A stretch of 64,000 nucleotides of DNA from JAKVCB01 sp965243695 (GCA_965243695.1 CBDEWC010000039.1:248001-312000); one strand, 5' to 3'; positions 25,483-35,504 are shown, counted from the first letter of the stretch. The notes: a model not told the origin generated them from the sequence alone. Program-made: numbers and translations.

Positions 25483-26312
25483 TGGTTACTGAGAACCGTG
25501 TTCCAGGAATAATCAGTCAAGATTCTACGCCGCATGTTGAAGTGCACGACTTGAACGTGCATTTTGGACGCCAGGCTGTGTTGCGCAATATCCAACTTTC
25601 TGTACCTCATGGGCAAACCTTGGTCGTGATTGGCGAAAGTGGTTGCGGAAAAACAGTCCTGCTCAAATCGATCATTGGCCTCATTCGACCGGCGAGTGGC
25701 TTTGTGAGTTTCGCTGGCGATCGGCTCGATAGCCTTAGTGACAAGGAACTCACCCGCTTGCGGACCCGATTTGGCTTTGTATTTCAGCAGGCTGCCCTGT
25801 TCGACAGCATGACCATTTTCGAGAACATTGAATTTCCGCTTCGCCAGCACCGCAATATTTCTCGCGAGAAAGCCCATGCTGAGGTTGTCAGGCTACTTGG
25901 AGAGGTTGGTTTGCCCACTGCTGTGTTAGGAAAAAAACCGGCTGAACTTTCTGGGGGGATGCGCAAACGGGTTGGCTTGGCACGGGCTCTTGTGATGAGT
26001 CCCGAAGTATTGCTCTATGACGAACCAACAACAGGTCTAGATCCAATTGTCAGCGATGTCATCAACGAATTGATCATGCACACCCGAGAGCGGCATTCGG
26101 TGACTAGTATCCTCGTAACCCATGATATGAGGAGTGCCCAAAAAGTAGCGGACCGAATAGTCATGCTTTATCCACTTTCCCGGTTGAAACGTGGGGAGCA
26201 GCAAATAATTTTTGACGGGACCCCCCAAGAAATTCGCGAGAGCACGGACCGCCGAGTATCGCAGTTTGTTCGTGGGGAAGCTGGCGAACGGTTGATGGAA
26301 ATGAGGCATTAG
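25482..26312 (+). CDS. mlaF: MlaF-type ABC transporter ATP-binding protein
   Basis: Powers the MlaE permease. Visible: Walker A GESGCGKT (about residues 51-58), the Q-loop FQQAALFDSMTIFENIEFPL typical of MlaF, signature LSGGMRKRVGLARAL, Walker B LLYDEPTTGLDP and the H-loop VTHD. The length is 276 residues. The ATG at 25482 overlaps the TAA of mlaE (TAATG), so the two are translationally coupled; an earlier in-frame ATG is inside mlaE. Confidence 0.93.
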   Translation: MVTENRVPGIISQDSTPHVEVHDLNVHFGRQAVLRNIQLSVPHGQTLVVIGESGCGKTVLLKSIIGLIRPASGFVSFAGDRLDSLSDKELTRLRTRFGFVFQQAALFDSMTIFENIEFPLRQHRNISREKAHAEVVRLLGEVGLPTAVLGKKPAELSGGMRKRVGLARALVMSPEVLLYDEPTTGLDPIVSDVINELIMHTRERHSVTSILVTHDMRSAQKVADRIVMLYPLSRLKRGEQQIIFDGTPQEIRESTDRRVSQFVRGEAGERLMEMRH

Positions 26313-26423
26313 GTCGAAATTTGAGCGTGGGAATTGCGACAGGAAAAGGCAGGATCACACGGGTTTAGTCGCCGGTCAAAACCAGCGGTTGCACCATCGT
26401 AATCGTTAGAGAATGGAATCGAA

Positions 26424-27572
26424 ATGGACGAACGTCAGATGCAATTCCGCGTGGGTGCGGTTGTCTTGGCCACACTCGTGATTGGTGGATTATTGGTGGC
26501 GCTCAACAGTTCAGCCCCACAGTCATGGGTGCCGTGGGCGAAAGGAAAATATCGCGTTATCATCGAATTGAGCCAGGCTCCTGGGATTGCGCCCAATACA
26601 CCCGTTCGCAAGAACGGAATTCTCATTGGGCGAGTCTCTGCTATCGACGATCGGGACAATCAAGTCATGGTAACGGCAAAAGTCGACGACGGGGTGCGGC
26701 TTTATCCCGATCCGCTTTATTCCTGCCAGGTACGCACTTCCGTTCTGGGAGATTCAACCATTGATTTTGTTTCTCGACGCGTTCCCCCCAACGCTGTTGC
26801 CCTTCGCGACGGTGGCGTCACTCACGGGACGGTACTGGCCAACCCGCTCGACATGCTCTCAAATTTGCAGGGTGATTTGGCAGTTATGACAAATTCGCTG
26901 GGGCATGCCGGAGACGAAGTTGCAAAACTTGCCGAGAATCTTAATCACGCTTTGGGTCAAAAGGACGGACAGCAGCGGTTTGTCGTTTTGTTGGACCGCA
27001 CCATTACGGCACTCGAGAATTTCTCCACGACGATGGAATCTGTCGAAGGATTGTTTTCGGATGGTGAACTTCGCAATGCTCTTCACGTGGGACTCCGGGA
27101 GATACCAGCTGCGGTTCAAGACATCCGGCTCACGATGAGTGAGGCACGGAAAACGCTTAGCGGGTTTGACGAGGTGATTGATTCGGCAGAAAGAAATTTT
27201 GCAAACCTTGAAGGGTTTACGGAACCTCTCGGACGTAACGGAGAAAATCTGCTGGAAGCAGCCTTTTCGGCCGTGGAAAGTATCGACTTGCTGTTGGAGG
27301 AAATCACCGTACTGGCAGGAACGATCACCAGAAGTGAAGGCACGATTGGACAACTCATCAACGACCCAAGCCTGTACAACAATATGAATCAGCTCTCAGT
27401 GAGTGCGAACGAATTAGTTTGGAATCTCAACCAGACAACCAATCAGCTGCGCCCCTTGTTGGCCATGTTGCGGCCAATTCTTCACGACGTTCGCGTGTTT
27501 ACCGATAAGATCAGTCGCGAACCGGGCCGGTTGATTAGTGGTGCTCTTAACCGCGGTCCCGGCATCAAGTGA
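26424..27572 (+). CDS. mlaD: MlaD/MCE-family lipid-transport protein
   Basis: Periplasmic substrate-binding ring of the Mla-type transporter, anchored by one N-terminal helix (VGAVVLATLVIGGLLVALN, about residues 10-30). The MCE domain follows (about 40-120), including APGIAPNTPVRKNGILIGRVSAI and SVLGDSTIDFV. The long remainder (to 382) is helical with several coiled-coil-like stretches, as in larger MCE proteins that build a channel, and is about 200 residues longer than E. coli MlaD. It follows mlaF by 111 bp. Confidence 0.9.
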   Translation: MDERQMQFRVGAVVLATLVIGGLLVALNSSAPQSWVPWAKGKYRVIIELSQAPGIAPNTPVRKNGILIGRVSAIDDRDNQVMVTAKVDDGVRLYPDPLYSCQVRTSVLGDSTIDFVSRRVPPNAVALRDGGVTHGTVLANPLDMLSNLQGDLAVMTNSLGHAGDEVAKLAENLNHALGQKDGQQRFVVLLDRTITALENFSTTMESVEGLFSDGELRNALHVGLREIPAAVQDIRLTMSEARKTLSGFDEVIDSAERNFANLEGFTEPLGRNGENLLEAAFSAVESIDLLLEEITVLAGTITRSEGTIGQLINDPSLYNNMNQLSVSANELVWNLNQTTNQLRPLLAMLRPILHDVRVFTDKISREPGRLISGALNRGPGIK

Positions 27573-27614
27573 CCTTAAAAGTCGTTGTCGACATAGATGG
27601 TCTTTGGCCTTGCC

Positions 27615-28331
27615 CTACCTTAATGGTGGGCTGACCAGGGGATGCCCCCGCTGGGGTGGGGGGCCTGGCGGCGGCAAGATGGCTGGCCCTGCAGGGGCCG
27701 TTGGGAGCAGTGGGCCTGGTGGCGCGGGCAGGATAACCGGTGGAGGAGTGCCGATCACCGGTGGTGTGCCCTGCGAGGGGTCCCCCAGTAACGGTGTGCC
27801 GGACAGGGGAAGTGGTTGCTGGCCCAATGGTGTTGATGGGCCAATAATTTCAGAAGGGCTGATTACCGAACATGGTATGGCGGTACCTTGAAGTGTTTCT
27901 TGTCGTAGCTGATTGCCACGGTCAATCAGCTCTTGTGGTGGAATAAGAATCTCCGGCATCATGTTGAAACTCACGCTGCGGTTGTCGTGGATTTCGTAGG
28001 GCACGAGGTTTTCACTGATGAAATCGAGTGGAGGATACTCGTACCAAGGTGTGGGAATCGGTTGGTTTACCTTGAGAGTTTCGAGGCCGGGTTTTACAAG
28101 GCGAATTTCCCGCGTACCGTAGTAAGTGAAATCAACCGCGCAAGGTGTTGTTCCGATCTGTTCATTATCGACATAAACAAGCGCACCGGTAGGATTGCTA
28201 TTGATAAAAAGTCGTCGCCGCACGCATCCCACCGCCGCCAGTGCGCATAGCACCAAGAGGAGTAAAGCGGTTGAATACCGATTTCCGGATAAGGGGTGCT
28301 CGGTATGTACGGAGTTGAGGACGACAGGCAT
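27615..28331 (-). CDS. PEGA-domain lipoprotein with proline-rich tail
   Basis: A 238-residue exported protein. An N-terminal hydrophobic segment (ALLLLVLCALAAVGC) ends in a lipobox-like AVGC, so it is probably a lipoprotein. Next comes a PEGA-like module (LFINSNPTGALVYVDNEQIGTTPCAVDFTYYGTREIRLVKPG), a cell-surface beta domain. The last 60 residues are Pro/Gly-rich (PPPVILPAPPGPLLP). The ATG at 28331 is chosen because the signal peptide starts there; a longer frame to 28526 has no such signal. It is encoded opposite to the mla genes and converges with mlaD. Confidence 0.8.
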   Translation of the reverse strand: MPVVLNSVHTEHPLSGNRYSTALLLLVLCALAAVGCVRRRLFINSNPTGALVYVDNEQIGTTPCAVDFTYYGTREIRLVKPGLETLKVNQPIPTPWYEYPPLDFISENLVPYEIHDNRSVSFNMMPEILIPPQELIDRGNQLRQETLQGTAIPCSVISPSEIIGPSTPLGQQPLPLSGTPLLGDPSQGTPPVIGTPPPVILPAPPGPLLPTAPAGPAILPPPGPPPQRGHPLVSPPLR

Positions 28332-28560
28332 TTTGGTCTGAAGGGCACTCGAATGAGGCTGCGAAAAGGCGGGGAAGTATAGGATCGGCGCTCTTTTGGG
28401 GCTAGCCCGGCTGTGTGCTATCCCTGAAACGGCAGTCCGATTAGAATAAAACCCCTGGTTTGACCCTCGTGCGGGGATAAGTTTGCGTGCTAGCGGGCTT
28501 ATCTCTCCACCCTGTTTTGCGACCACCTTCGTTCATCGTCACTCTCTGTTGCTGCCAACG

Positions 28561-29880
28561 ATGACTGCAAAGTCGACGCCCTTGAAACTGGAACTTGCCC
28601 AGCTTAGCGATCTGGGTATGCGCCGCGCCAACAACCAGGATTCGCTGACATCGGTAGTGACTGATGAGCCGGATACCTGGGTCCAACGCGGTCATCTGAT
28701 GATGGTGGCCGATGGCATGGGAGCTCATGCCGCTGGCGAATTGGCGAGCAAGCTTGCTGTCGATAACCTGCCGCACGCATATTACAAATCCACGGAATCA
28801 TCCCCGGCGATTGCGCTTCGTCAGGCCGTCCACCGCACCAATGAGATTATCAATACCAAAGGCCAAGACAGTGTTGATTTTCGAGGGATGGGAACGACAT
28901 GCACCTGCCTGGTACTGGTTCCTCAGGGTGCCTTGATCGCCCATGTCGGAGACAGCCGGGCGTACCGACTCCGGGGCACTTCTTTTCAGCAGCTGACATT
29001 TGACCACAGCCTTGTCTGGGAAGCTGCCGCAGCGGGCCAATCGTCTGCTGAGGGCGTGCTCAATGCCTTGCCACGCAACGTAATTACGCGATCTCTTGGT
29101 CCTCGCAAGACCGTGAACGTCGATTTAGAAGGTCCCTTTGAAGTCGTTGAAGGCGATGTTTTTCTCATTTGTAGCGATGGCCTGACTGGTGAAGTCACCG
29201 ATCGAGAGATCGGCACCATTGTTGGCGCGTTATCAGCTCAGGATGCTGCCCAAACGCTTGTTGATTTTTCCAATCTGCGCGGTGGTTCTGACAACATTAG
29301 TGTTGCAATTGCCAGAGTTCAACGAGAGGTGACGGACTCGGAAAGTTCAACAAGCAATCCATTGAGGAATAACTCATCTTCCCCGCGCGGGCGTATTGGG
29401 ATCGGACTTGGAATTCTCATATTGGCATGCCTTGCCTTTTTTTTCGTCTTCCTGGCAATCGATTGGCCAGGGGCAGCGGTTGCCTCTGCCGTTGGCCTGG
29501 CCGTATCGGTAGTTGTCGCAGCGGTGCGGTGGTTGGTGCCGCCACGAACGATTAAGCCGACCATCAATCTCAATGGTCCTTATGGAAACGGCCCATATCG
29601 CGATTACGACTGTCAACCATCTCAGCTCGTGGTGGAGGCGCTGGAAGAAGTCGCCAAGCAACTCCACAAGTTGGCCCAACAGGATAGCCAGCTGGCGGAA
29701 AAGAAGTGGCAGAAAATTGACGCCCACCAAAAACTGGCTGCCGAGGCGGCAAAAGCCAACAATTTTTCGGTTGCAGTTGCGGAGTATTGCCACATGATTC
29801 GCCGTGCCATGCAACAACTACGTGGGCAGAGCGCTACCATGACGATGCAGTCGGTGAGCAATTTCGACAAAAACCGGTAG
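28561..29880 (+). CDS. membrane-anchored PP2C-family serine/threonine phosphatase
   Basis: Dephosphorylates Ser/Thr, usually countering Hanks-type kinases. Visible: LSDLGMRRANNQDSL, MMVADGMGAHAAGELAS (metal-binding DGMG), GTTCTCLVLVPQGALIAHVGDSRAYRLR, ICSDGLTGEVTD and SDNISVAI. After the catalytic domain (about residues 10-250) there is one or two transmembrane helices (LGILILACLAFFFVFLAIDW...GLAVSVVVAAVRWLV) and a helical tail of about 120 residues facing the cytoplasm. The ATG at 28561 matches the domain start. No kinase gene is adjacent. Confidence 0.88.
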   Translation: MTAKSTPLKLELAQLSDLGMRRANNQDSLTSVVTDEPDTWVQRGHLMMVADGMGAHAAGELASKLAVDNLPHAYYKSTESSPAIALRQAVHRTNEIINTKGQDSVDFRGMGTTCTCLVLVPQGALIAHVGDSRAYRLRGTSFQQLTFDHSLVWEAAAAGQSSAEGVLNALPRNVITRSLGPRKTVNVDLEGPFEVVEGDVFLICSDGLTGEVTDREIGTIVGALSAQDAAQTLVDFSNLRGGSDNISVAIARVQREVTDSESSTSNPLRNNSSSPRGRIGIGLGILILACLAFFFVFLAIDWPGAAVASAVGLAVSVVVAAVRWLVPPRTIKPTINLNGPYGNGPYRDYDCQPSQLVVEALEEVAKQLHKLAQQDSQLAEKKWQKIDAHQKLAAEAAKANNFSVAVAEYCHMIRRAMQQLRGQSATMTMQSVSNFDKNR

Positions 29881-30069
29881 TATTTAGGGTATCCCAAGGC
29901 GAGTGCAACGGAAAAGGTTGTACCAACAGGTTCCCCTACGGGCTGCTTTCAGGCGTAATTCTCCGAAAATCTGCACGGTTGCTAGCATGATCGATCGTCG
30001 TTTGCCGTTCTGCAGGCTCCTGCTAAAGTACTGCTTCTTGACGATTTCCCCATTCCTGGCAAATGCTTC

Positions 30070-31251
30070 GTGCGCATCCTCACTCGATACGTCCTGTTCG
30101 ACCTGCTGAGGGTTTTTCTTCTTGCGCTAACCGGTATGACGATGGTGATTTTTATCGTCCTGGCAGGTAACGAGTTCGTTGACAAAGGACTTGGCTTAGG
30201 GCCTTTGCTGCGGATGACACCCTACCTGCTGCCCCAGGCAATGCAGTTTGCTGTACCTGGAACGATGTTGTTGGCGACGACGAGTGTTTACGGTCGGCTT
30301 TCCGGTTACCAAGAAATTGTGGCCATCAAATCAATGGGTATATCACCCATGGCTCTCGTGTGGCCAACATTGATCCTTGCTACCGTTGTTAGTTTTAGTG
30401 CCGTGCTCTTGAACGATATTGCTGTGTCTTGGGGGCGGCTGGGAGTGCAACGCATTTTCATCGAATCCATCGAAGAAATCGTTTATGGTCAGCTTCGCAT
30501 GCAGAGAACCTACAGCACAGGGAACTTGAGCATTACGGTACCTCGGGTCGAGGGGCGGACCTTGATTCAGCCAATACTCGTTGTCAAGGCAACTGCCGGT
30601 CGGCCACCACTTACCGTTTCGGCTGAGCGAGCTGAGATTGAATCGGATCCAGTTGAAGGAGTGCTCAAAGTTCGCTTTTATGACTTTGAAGTTGATGGAC
30701 CCGTGACGATCAAAAATCCCGATATGTATGAATATGTAATGTCATTAGACGAATTGGTTGGCGGTAATTCCAAACGCCGCAGTCCATCGACCTTTGCGCT
30801 GGGAGAGATTTCCCAAGCCAGGCGGGAACAGCGCGAACGGATTGAGACATTGCATCGAGAGATGACGACGCATGCCGCTTTTTCACTGCTCACCGGTCGC
30901 TTTGAGTCGCTTTCGGAACAGACTTGGCATATCCACGAGAAGAACTTGACGAGTGCACGATACCGGTTGCACCGTTTCAATACTGAACCTTATCGACGGT
31001 GGTCAAATGGGTTCAGTTGTCTTTGCTTCGTATTGGTTGGAGCGGCGATGGCCATGCGGATGCGACAGACCGATTTTTTAGCGATTTTCTTCATCTGTTT
31101 TTTGCCCATTCTGATTGTTTATTACCCGTTGTTAATGATTAGCCTCGACAAAGCCAAGGGGGGCGTTTTGCCTCCCCAGGCGGTTTGGTTTGGCAACATC
31201 GTGTTGGTCCTTTGGGGAGCCTGGCTAATGCGGCGAGTGATTCGGTTCTAG
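30070..31251 (+). CDS. LptF/LptG-family permease (YjgP/YjgQ)
   Basis: Inner-membrane part of the LPS export bridge (LptBFGC). Visible: N-terminal TRYVLFDLLRVFLLALTGMTMVIFIVLA, a large periplasmic domain, and a final three-helix membrane block (GFSCLCFVLVGAAMAM...AIFFICFLPILIVYYPLLMISLDKAKGG...). The 393 residues fit the LptF/G length. It starts with GTG at 30070. It cannot be told from sequence whether it is F or G. With lpxB it supports an LPS-containing outer membrane. No lptB gene is adjacent. Confidence 0.88.
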   Translation: MRILTRYVLFDLLRVFLLALTGMTMVIFIVLAGNEFVDKGLGLGPLLRMTPYLLPQAMQFAVPGTMLLATTSVYGRLSGYQEIVAIKSMGISPMALVWPTLILATVVSFSAVLLNDIAVSWGRLGVQRIFIESIEEIVYGQLRMQRTYSTGNLSITVPRVEGRTLIQPILVVKATAGRPPLTVSAERAEIESDPVEGVLKVRFYDFEVDGPVTIKNPDMYEYVMSLDELVGGNSKRRSPSTFALGEISQARREQRERIETLHREMTTHAAFSLLTGRFESLSEQTWHIHEKNLTSARYRLHRFNTEPYRRWSNGFSCLCFVLVGAAMAMRMRQTDFLAIFFICFLPILIVYYPLLMISLDKAKGGVLPPQAVWFGNIVLVLWGAWLMRRVIRF

Positions 31252-31584
31252 CTGAAACTCGCTGGCCCGGCTTCCTTGCAGCAACTTATGACGCGATCGT
31301 TTTCAGTCAGTCATGACCGACCTGGACATTCGGTCAATGGGGTGGGCCAGGTGACCTGCGCTGAATTTCTCCACTGGCGTTTCTCGCCAGCTTTCGGTGC
31401 TGTCATCATGAATCGTGGGATCATTTCACTGACAGAGGTTCACGCTACCGATTCTGGCGAAACGCCCTTGTCACTTTTTCTCAAGGGTTGCTAGAATCCT
31501 GCTCCGTTTTTATGGATGAAAGCGAGACAGGATGGGGGTCTGTGGGCCGCCGTCATGTTGAGTCGGCGACAAGGAGGTCGCGGC

Positions 31585-33258
31585 GTGTTCTCACATCGGC
31601 CAATTCGAAAAAAACTCAAACTAGGTCTTGGTTTGTTGGCCGTTTCTGTTGCTGCCCTCTTCGCGTGTAGTATCTATGGGCTTTACGCCTACCGCGGGCT
31701 TGCCAAAAGTCTCAGCGCGAGGTCAACCGAGTTGCCACTCGCCAAAGAACTTGGCGATCGGGTGAATGAACTGCGCGTCATCCTGGCTGCTGCTAAAGAA
31801 CGCGTGCAGAACCAGCAGGATGCAGTTAAGCCGGATCTCGACAAAATGAATACCGCAGGAGACGTGCAAGAGGATATGCAATTTACTTTGCTGCGCGAGA
31901 TTTACCACTATGAATTCGAGTGGTTTCTCCAGGCGTTGCGTAATTATCGGCGTCAGTTGGATGCAAACCAGTTAGACGCAAATCAAGCCTCTGTGGGCAC
32001 GCGATTTGCCGATGACTTTCAGGAACAACAAACGCTTGGGGAAATTGACAAACTCATCAGCGGGATGGATGAAGGGCTGGTTCGGGATGCATTCACTTGG
32101 CAAGTTGCTGGAGAGGGGCGCCTCGACACGTTGCGAGAGGAAATCGAAAAGCTATACGATTTGGCGACAGAGTTACCAAGTCATCTTCATGATCGCTTTA
32201 TCAAACTGGCGGGTGACGTTCGTGCCCGATACCGATTTGCAATTCCGTTTGCCTGGGTGACTGCCTTGCTATCAGGCGGCTTGTTGGTGATTTCGTTACT
32301 CTTCTTCCGAAAGTGGATCTCTCGTCCGCTGAAGACACTCGTTGAGGGGTGTAAAATTGCCAGCGATGGAAAATTCGATCATCGGATTTGTCTCGAAACA
32401 CGCGATGAGATGCAGGAACTTGCCGAGGCGATGAACAAGATGACAAAACGCTTTAAAGCAACCCGTGACGATCTTGATCGCCAAGTCTGTGAGCAAACCA
32501 GGCAGGTTGTCCGCAGCGAGCAGTTGGCCAGTGTCGGTTTTTTGGCAGCAGGTGTAGCACACGAGATCAATAACCCGCTTGCTTCGATTGCAATGGGAAG
32601 TGAATCACTAGTCCGACGCCTCGAAGAAAGTGAATCCAGTGAACAACACCCGCTCTCTGCAGACAAAGAACTATTCCGAAAATATCTGCAAATGATCGAA
32701 GCTGAAGCATTTCGTTGCAAAGAGATTACGGACAAACTGCTCGACTTCTCGCGATTAGGCGATTCGGAAAAACATAATGCCGAACTTCGTGAAATAGTGA
32801 CCGGAGTTATCGAGATGGTTCGCCTTGGCAAGTACAAAGGTAAAAAAATTGTTTTAAGAGAGGGCGGTCCCGTGGTTGCGCAGGTTAATTTTCAAGAATT
32901 CAAGCAAGTAATGCTTAACCTGATTGCCAACGCGCTGAACAGTATCGAAACTGGTGGGACGGTTACCGTTGGCATGGCCACCAGTGGGGGGCGGGCTGAG
33001 ATTACGGTTGAAGATGATGGTTGTGGAATGACAGACGACGTCATTCAGCACCTGTTTGAGCCCTTTTTCACTCGTCGCCACACAGGACAGGGAACCGGGT
33101 TGGGGCTTTCGATCACGTTTCGGATCATTGAAGAGCACCAAGGGCAAATCACCGCTACCAGTGAAGGAGTTGGAAAAGGTTCCAAGTTCACTGTTTCATT
33201 GCCACTCCAGCAAATGGTCGCTAACGAGCCCACTCCCACTCCCGCTGTCGCTGCATAA
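31585..33258 (+). CDS. membrane sensor histidine kinase
   Basis: Kinase of a two-component system with the NtrC-type regulator that follows 47 bp later. From the GTG at 31585 it has two transmembrane helices (about 15-37 and 218-238) with an extracytoplasmic helical sensor region between them, then HAMP, a HisKA domain with the phospho-acceptor in GVAHEINNPLAS (about H326), and a HATPase domain with NLIANALNS, EDDGCGM and GTGLGLS. GGAGG lies 7 nt before this GTG, which decides the start over ATGs at 31516 and 31555. HisKA of this AHEINNPL type is typical of NtrC-linked kinases. The signal is unknown. Confidence 0.9.
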   Translation: MFSHRPIRKKLKLGLGLLAVSVAALFACSIYGLYAYRGLAKSLSARSTELPLAKELGDRVNELRVILAAAKERVQNQQDAVKPDLDKMNTAGDVQEDMQFTLLREIYHYEFEWFLQALRNYRRQLDANQLDANQASVGTRFADDFQEQQTLGEIDKLISGMDEGLVRDAFTWQVAGEGRLDTLREEIEKLYDLATELPSHLHDRFIKLAGDVRARYRFAIPFAWVTALLSGGLLVISLLFFRKWISRPLKTLVEGCKIASDGKFDHRICLETRDEMQELAEAMNKMTKRFKATRDDLDRQVCEQTRQVVRSEQLASVGFLAAGVAHEINNPLASIAMGSESLVRRLEESESSEQHPLSADKELFRKYLQMIEAEAFRCKEITDKLLDFSRLGDSEKHNAELREIVTGVIEMVRLGKYKGKKIVLREGGPVVAQVNFQEFKQVMLNLIANALNSIETGGTVTVGMATSGGRAEITVEDDGCGMTDDVIQHLFEPFFTRRHTGQGTGLGLSITFRIIEEHQGQITATSEGVGKGSKFTVSLPLQQMVANEPTPTPAVAA

Positions 33259-33305
33259 TTTCCAGCCGACCACACCCTAAAGTCACCTACTCGAGAAACC
33301 GTCAC

Positions 33306-34712
33306 ATGTCGAACCAGAAATCAAAGTTGAAAGATACTACACCAGACGTCTCGGGACTTGCTTTGCTGTTTGCCGACGATGAGCCCCCGCTGCAGGAATT
33401 GATGAAGCTGGAAATCCCCCGGATGGGACATCGTGTTACGGTTTGTCCTGATGGGCTCACAGCTATGGAAGCACTCCAGAAAAACAATTACGACTGCATT
33501 CTGGTCGACCTCGATATGCCTGGGCTGAGTGGCATTGAGGTCATTGCCGCATGTAAAGAACTTACGCCCGATACCGAAGCTGTGGTGTTGACTGGCAAGA
33601 GTTCGCTCGATTCGGCCATTGCCGCATTACGTCATGGGGCTTTCGATTATCTAACCAAGCCGTGCAAACTGGTCGAAATCGAGTCCCTCCTCAAACGCAT
33701 CCAAGAGAAGCGAGAACTGACCCAAAAATATCGCGCGTTACAACGGCGCTTAGAACGAATTGAGGGATCGCACCAATTGGTTGGGAAGTCGCCAGGTATG
33801 CTTCGTGTGCGGACACTCATTGAAAAAGTTGCTCCGACCAATTCAACCGTCCTTATTCTTGGAGAAACAGGCACGGGTAAGGAGTTGGTAGCTCGTGCTG
33901 TCCATGATCAAAGTGGTCGTGCCGAGATGCCGTTTGTAGCAATCAATTGTGGTGCCCTACCTGAGACGCTCATCGAAAGTGAGCTTTTTGGGCACCGCAA
34001 GGGAGCATTTACCGGTGCTGACGAGCATCGTGTGGGACTGTTTGAAGTTGCCAACGGGGGGACCATTTTTCTGGATGAAATAGGCGAATTGCCCAAAGCA
34101 ATGCAGGCCAAGTTGCTTCGGGTCCTGGAAAGTCGCGAAATCCGCCGGGTGGGCGAAAATAAGGCGTCGACCGTCGACGTTCGGGTGGTGTGCGCGACTC
34201 ACCGTGATCTGCCAGAGATGGTTTTGGATGGAGAATTCCGCGAGGATTTGATGTATCGCGTTAATACGTTTGAGATTCAGCTTCCCCCACTGCGTGATCG
34301 CTTGAGCGATATTTCCGAGTTGGCTTGCCATCTTCTGGCCCAATTTCGTCCTCAGGCCTCCCGTTCAGACCAGCAACTCTCCAGCGACGCAATTGAGGTA
34401 TTGCGTGAACACGTATGGCCAGGCAATGTTCGTGAATTAGCGAACGTGATCGAACACGCGACCATTCTTTGTGACCATGGGCCAATTGCCCGGGAACATC
34501 TCCCTCAACACTTCAACCGCCGACAACTTACTACGGCTGCCCGCCGATCGACCGGGCCGATCACGTTACGGGATTTAGAAATGCAAGCGATCCACGATTC
34601 ACTCCAACGACACGACGGAAATAAGCCAAAAGTGGCTGAGGAACTGGGGATTAGCCTTAAAACACTTTATAACAAGGTGAATCAGGCGAGTTTGCTGGAG
34701 AAATCAGCCTAG
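33306..34712 (+). CDS. sigma-54-dependent response regulator (NtrC/AtoC type)
   Basis: Activates sigma-54 promoters when phosphorylated by the upstream kinase. Domains: a receiver (about 18-135) with acidic pair DDE and phospho-acceptor D68 in LVDLDMPG; an AAA+ domain with intact Walker A GETGTGKE, the sigma-54 loop GAFTGA and Walker B TIFLDEIGE; and a C-terminal Fis helix-turn-helix (GNKPKVAEELGISLKTLYNKV). All key residues are present, in contrast to the degenerate relative at 13530-14966. The 468 residues fit the family. Confidence 0.95.
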   Translation: MSNQKSKLKDTTPDVSGLALLFADDEPPLQELMKLEIPRMGHRVTVCPDGLTAMEALQKNNYDCILVDLDMPGLSGIEVIAACKELTPDTEAVVLTGKSSLDSAIAALRHGAFDYLTKPCKLVEIESLLKRIQEKRELTQKYRALQRRLERIEGSHQLVGKSPGMLRVRTLIEKVAPTNSTVLILGETGTGKELVARAVHDQSGRAEMPFVAINCGALPETLIESELFGHRKGAFTGADEHRVGLFEVANGGTIFLDEIGELPKAMQAKLLRVLESREIRRVGENKASTVDVRVVCATHRDLPEMVLDGEFREDLMYRVNTFEIQLPPLRDRLSDISELACHLLAQFRPQASRSDQQLSSDAIEVLREHVWPGNVRELANVIEHATILCDHGPIAREHLPQHFNRRQLTTAARRSTGPITLRDLEMQAIHDSLQRHDGNKPKVAEELGISLKTLYNKVNQASLLEKSA

Positions 34713-34773
34713 TTTTTTGCCAGTCGCGCCGAGGGCATCGAATGTTGCTGTTGCGAACTGTCTAAATTCACAC

Positions 34774-34818
34774 AGTCTTGGCCTGAATAGTCTTGGCCTG
34801 AACAGTCTTGGCCTGAAT
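34774..34818 (+). repeat. three tandem copies of a 15-bp unit
   Basis: AGTCTTGGCCTGAAT / AGTCTTGGCCTGAAC / AGTCTTGGCCTGAAT in the convergent space between the response regulator and lexA. It is not coding with confidence. Confidence 0.85.
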
Positions 34819-34901
34819 TGGAAGGGCCACTGGTTGCCGCCCCCAGCCACTGGATGCGAGGCCTCATTCAAACGCCAGTACCACCGCTGCTGTCCTGTGC
34901 G

Positions 34902-35504
34902 CTAGGTGACTTTTCGGACGATTCCGGTCACCACTCCCACGACTTGTACATCGCGCGCATAAATCGGTTTCATGGATGAATTCGCTGGCTGCAGTCTGAT
35001 ACGGTTTGCCTCGGGAAACCAATACTTGAGCGTGGCTTCACCTGAGCCGGTTAATGCCACCACAATATCTCCTTTTTGGGCAGTTCGAGTGCGACGACAA
35101 ATGACCACATCTCCATCCGCAATTTGAGCATCGATCATGGATTCACCCTCAACCTTCAGGGCGAATTGGCTCTTACGTTGTGGAAACCACTCTTCGAACT
35201 CAAATCGCTCTCCCTGTTCAATGGCCTCAGAGAGGTTGCCCGCAGCGATCAATCCGACCAGCGGGATGCCGTGGTCTTCCTGGACAGAATCGGTAATTTG
35301 GATTGCCCGTGACATGTTCGGCTCGCGGGTGATCATCCCCTTTTTTTCTAATGCTTTCAGGTGGCACATGACGCCGTTGGGTGAGCTGATTTGAAAATGG
35401 TCCCCGATTTCTCGGACCGTTGGCCCGTAGCCACGTCCCTGGATTTTGTCACGAATAAAGGTGAAAACTTCGCGTTGTCGGTTAGTGAGTTGATCAAGTG
35501 CCAT
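34902..35504 (-). CDS. lexA: LexA SOS repressor
   Basis: Represses DNA-damage genes and cleaves itself on contact with RecA-ssDNA. The N-terminal winged helix (LTNRQREVFTFIRDKIQGRGYGPTVREI) is followed by an S24 domain. Cleavage site AAG is at A88-G89, nucleophile S122 (GESMID) and general base K160 (ATLKYW). The 200 residues are normal. GGAG lies 9 nt before the ATG. A sigma-70-like promoter lies about 190 bp upstream (35697-35724), so the mRNA probably has a long leader containing a 13-bp minisatellite. Neither the E. coli-type (CTGTN8ACAG) nor the Gram-positive-type box is clear. Confidence 0.96.
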   Translation of the reverse strand: MALDQLTNRQREVFTFIRDKIQGRGYGPTVREIGDHFQISSPNGVMCHLKALEKKGMITREPNMSRAIQITDSVQEDHGIPLVGLIAAGNLSEAIEQGERFEFEEWFPQRKSQFALKVEGESMIDAQIADGDVVICRRTRTAQKGDIVVALTGSGEATLKYWFPEANRIRLQPANSSMKPIYARDVQVVGVVTGIVRKVT

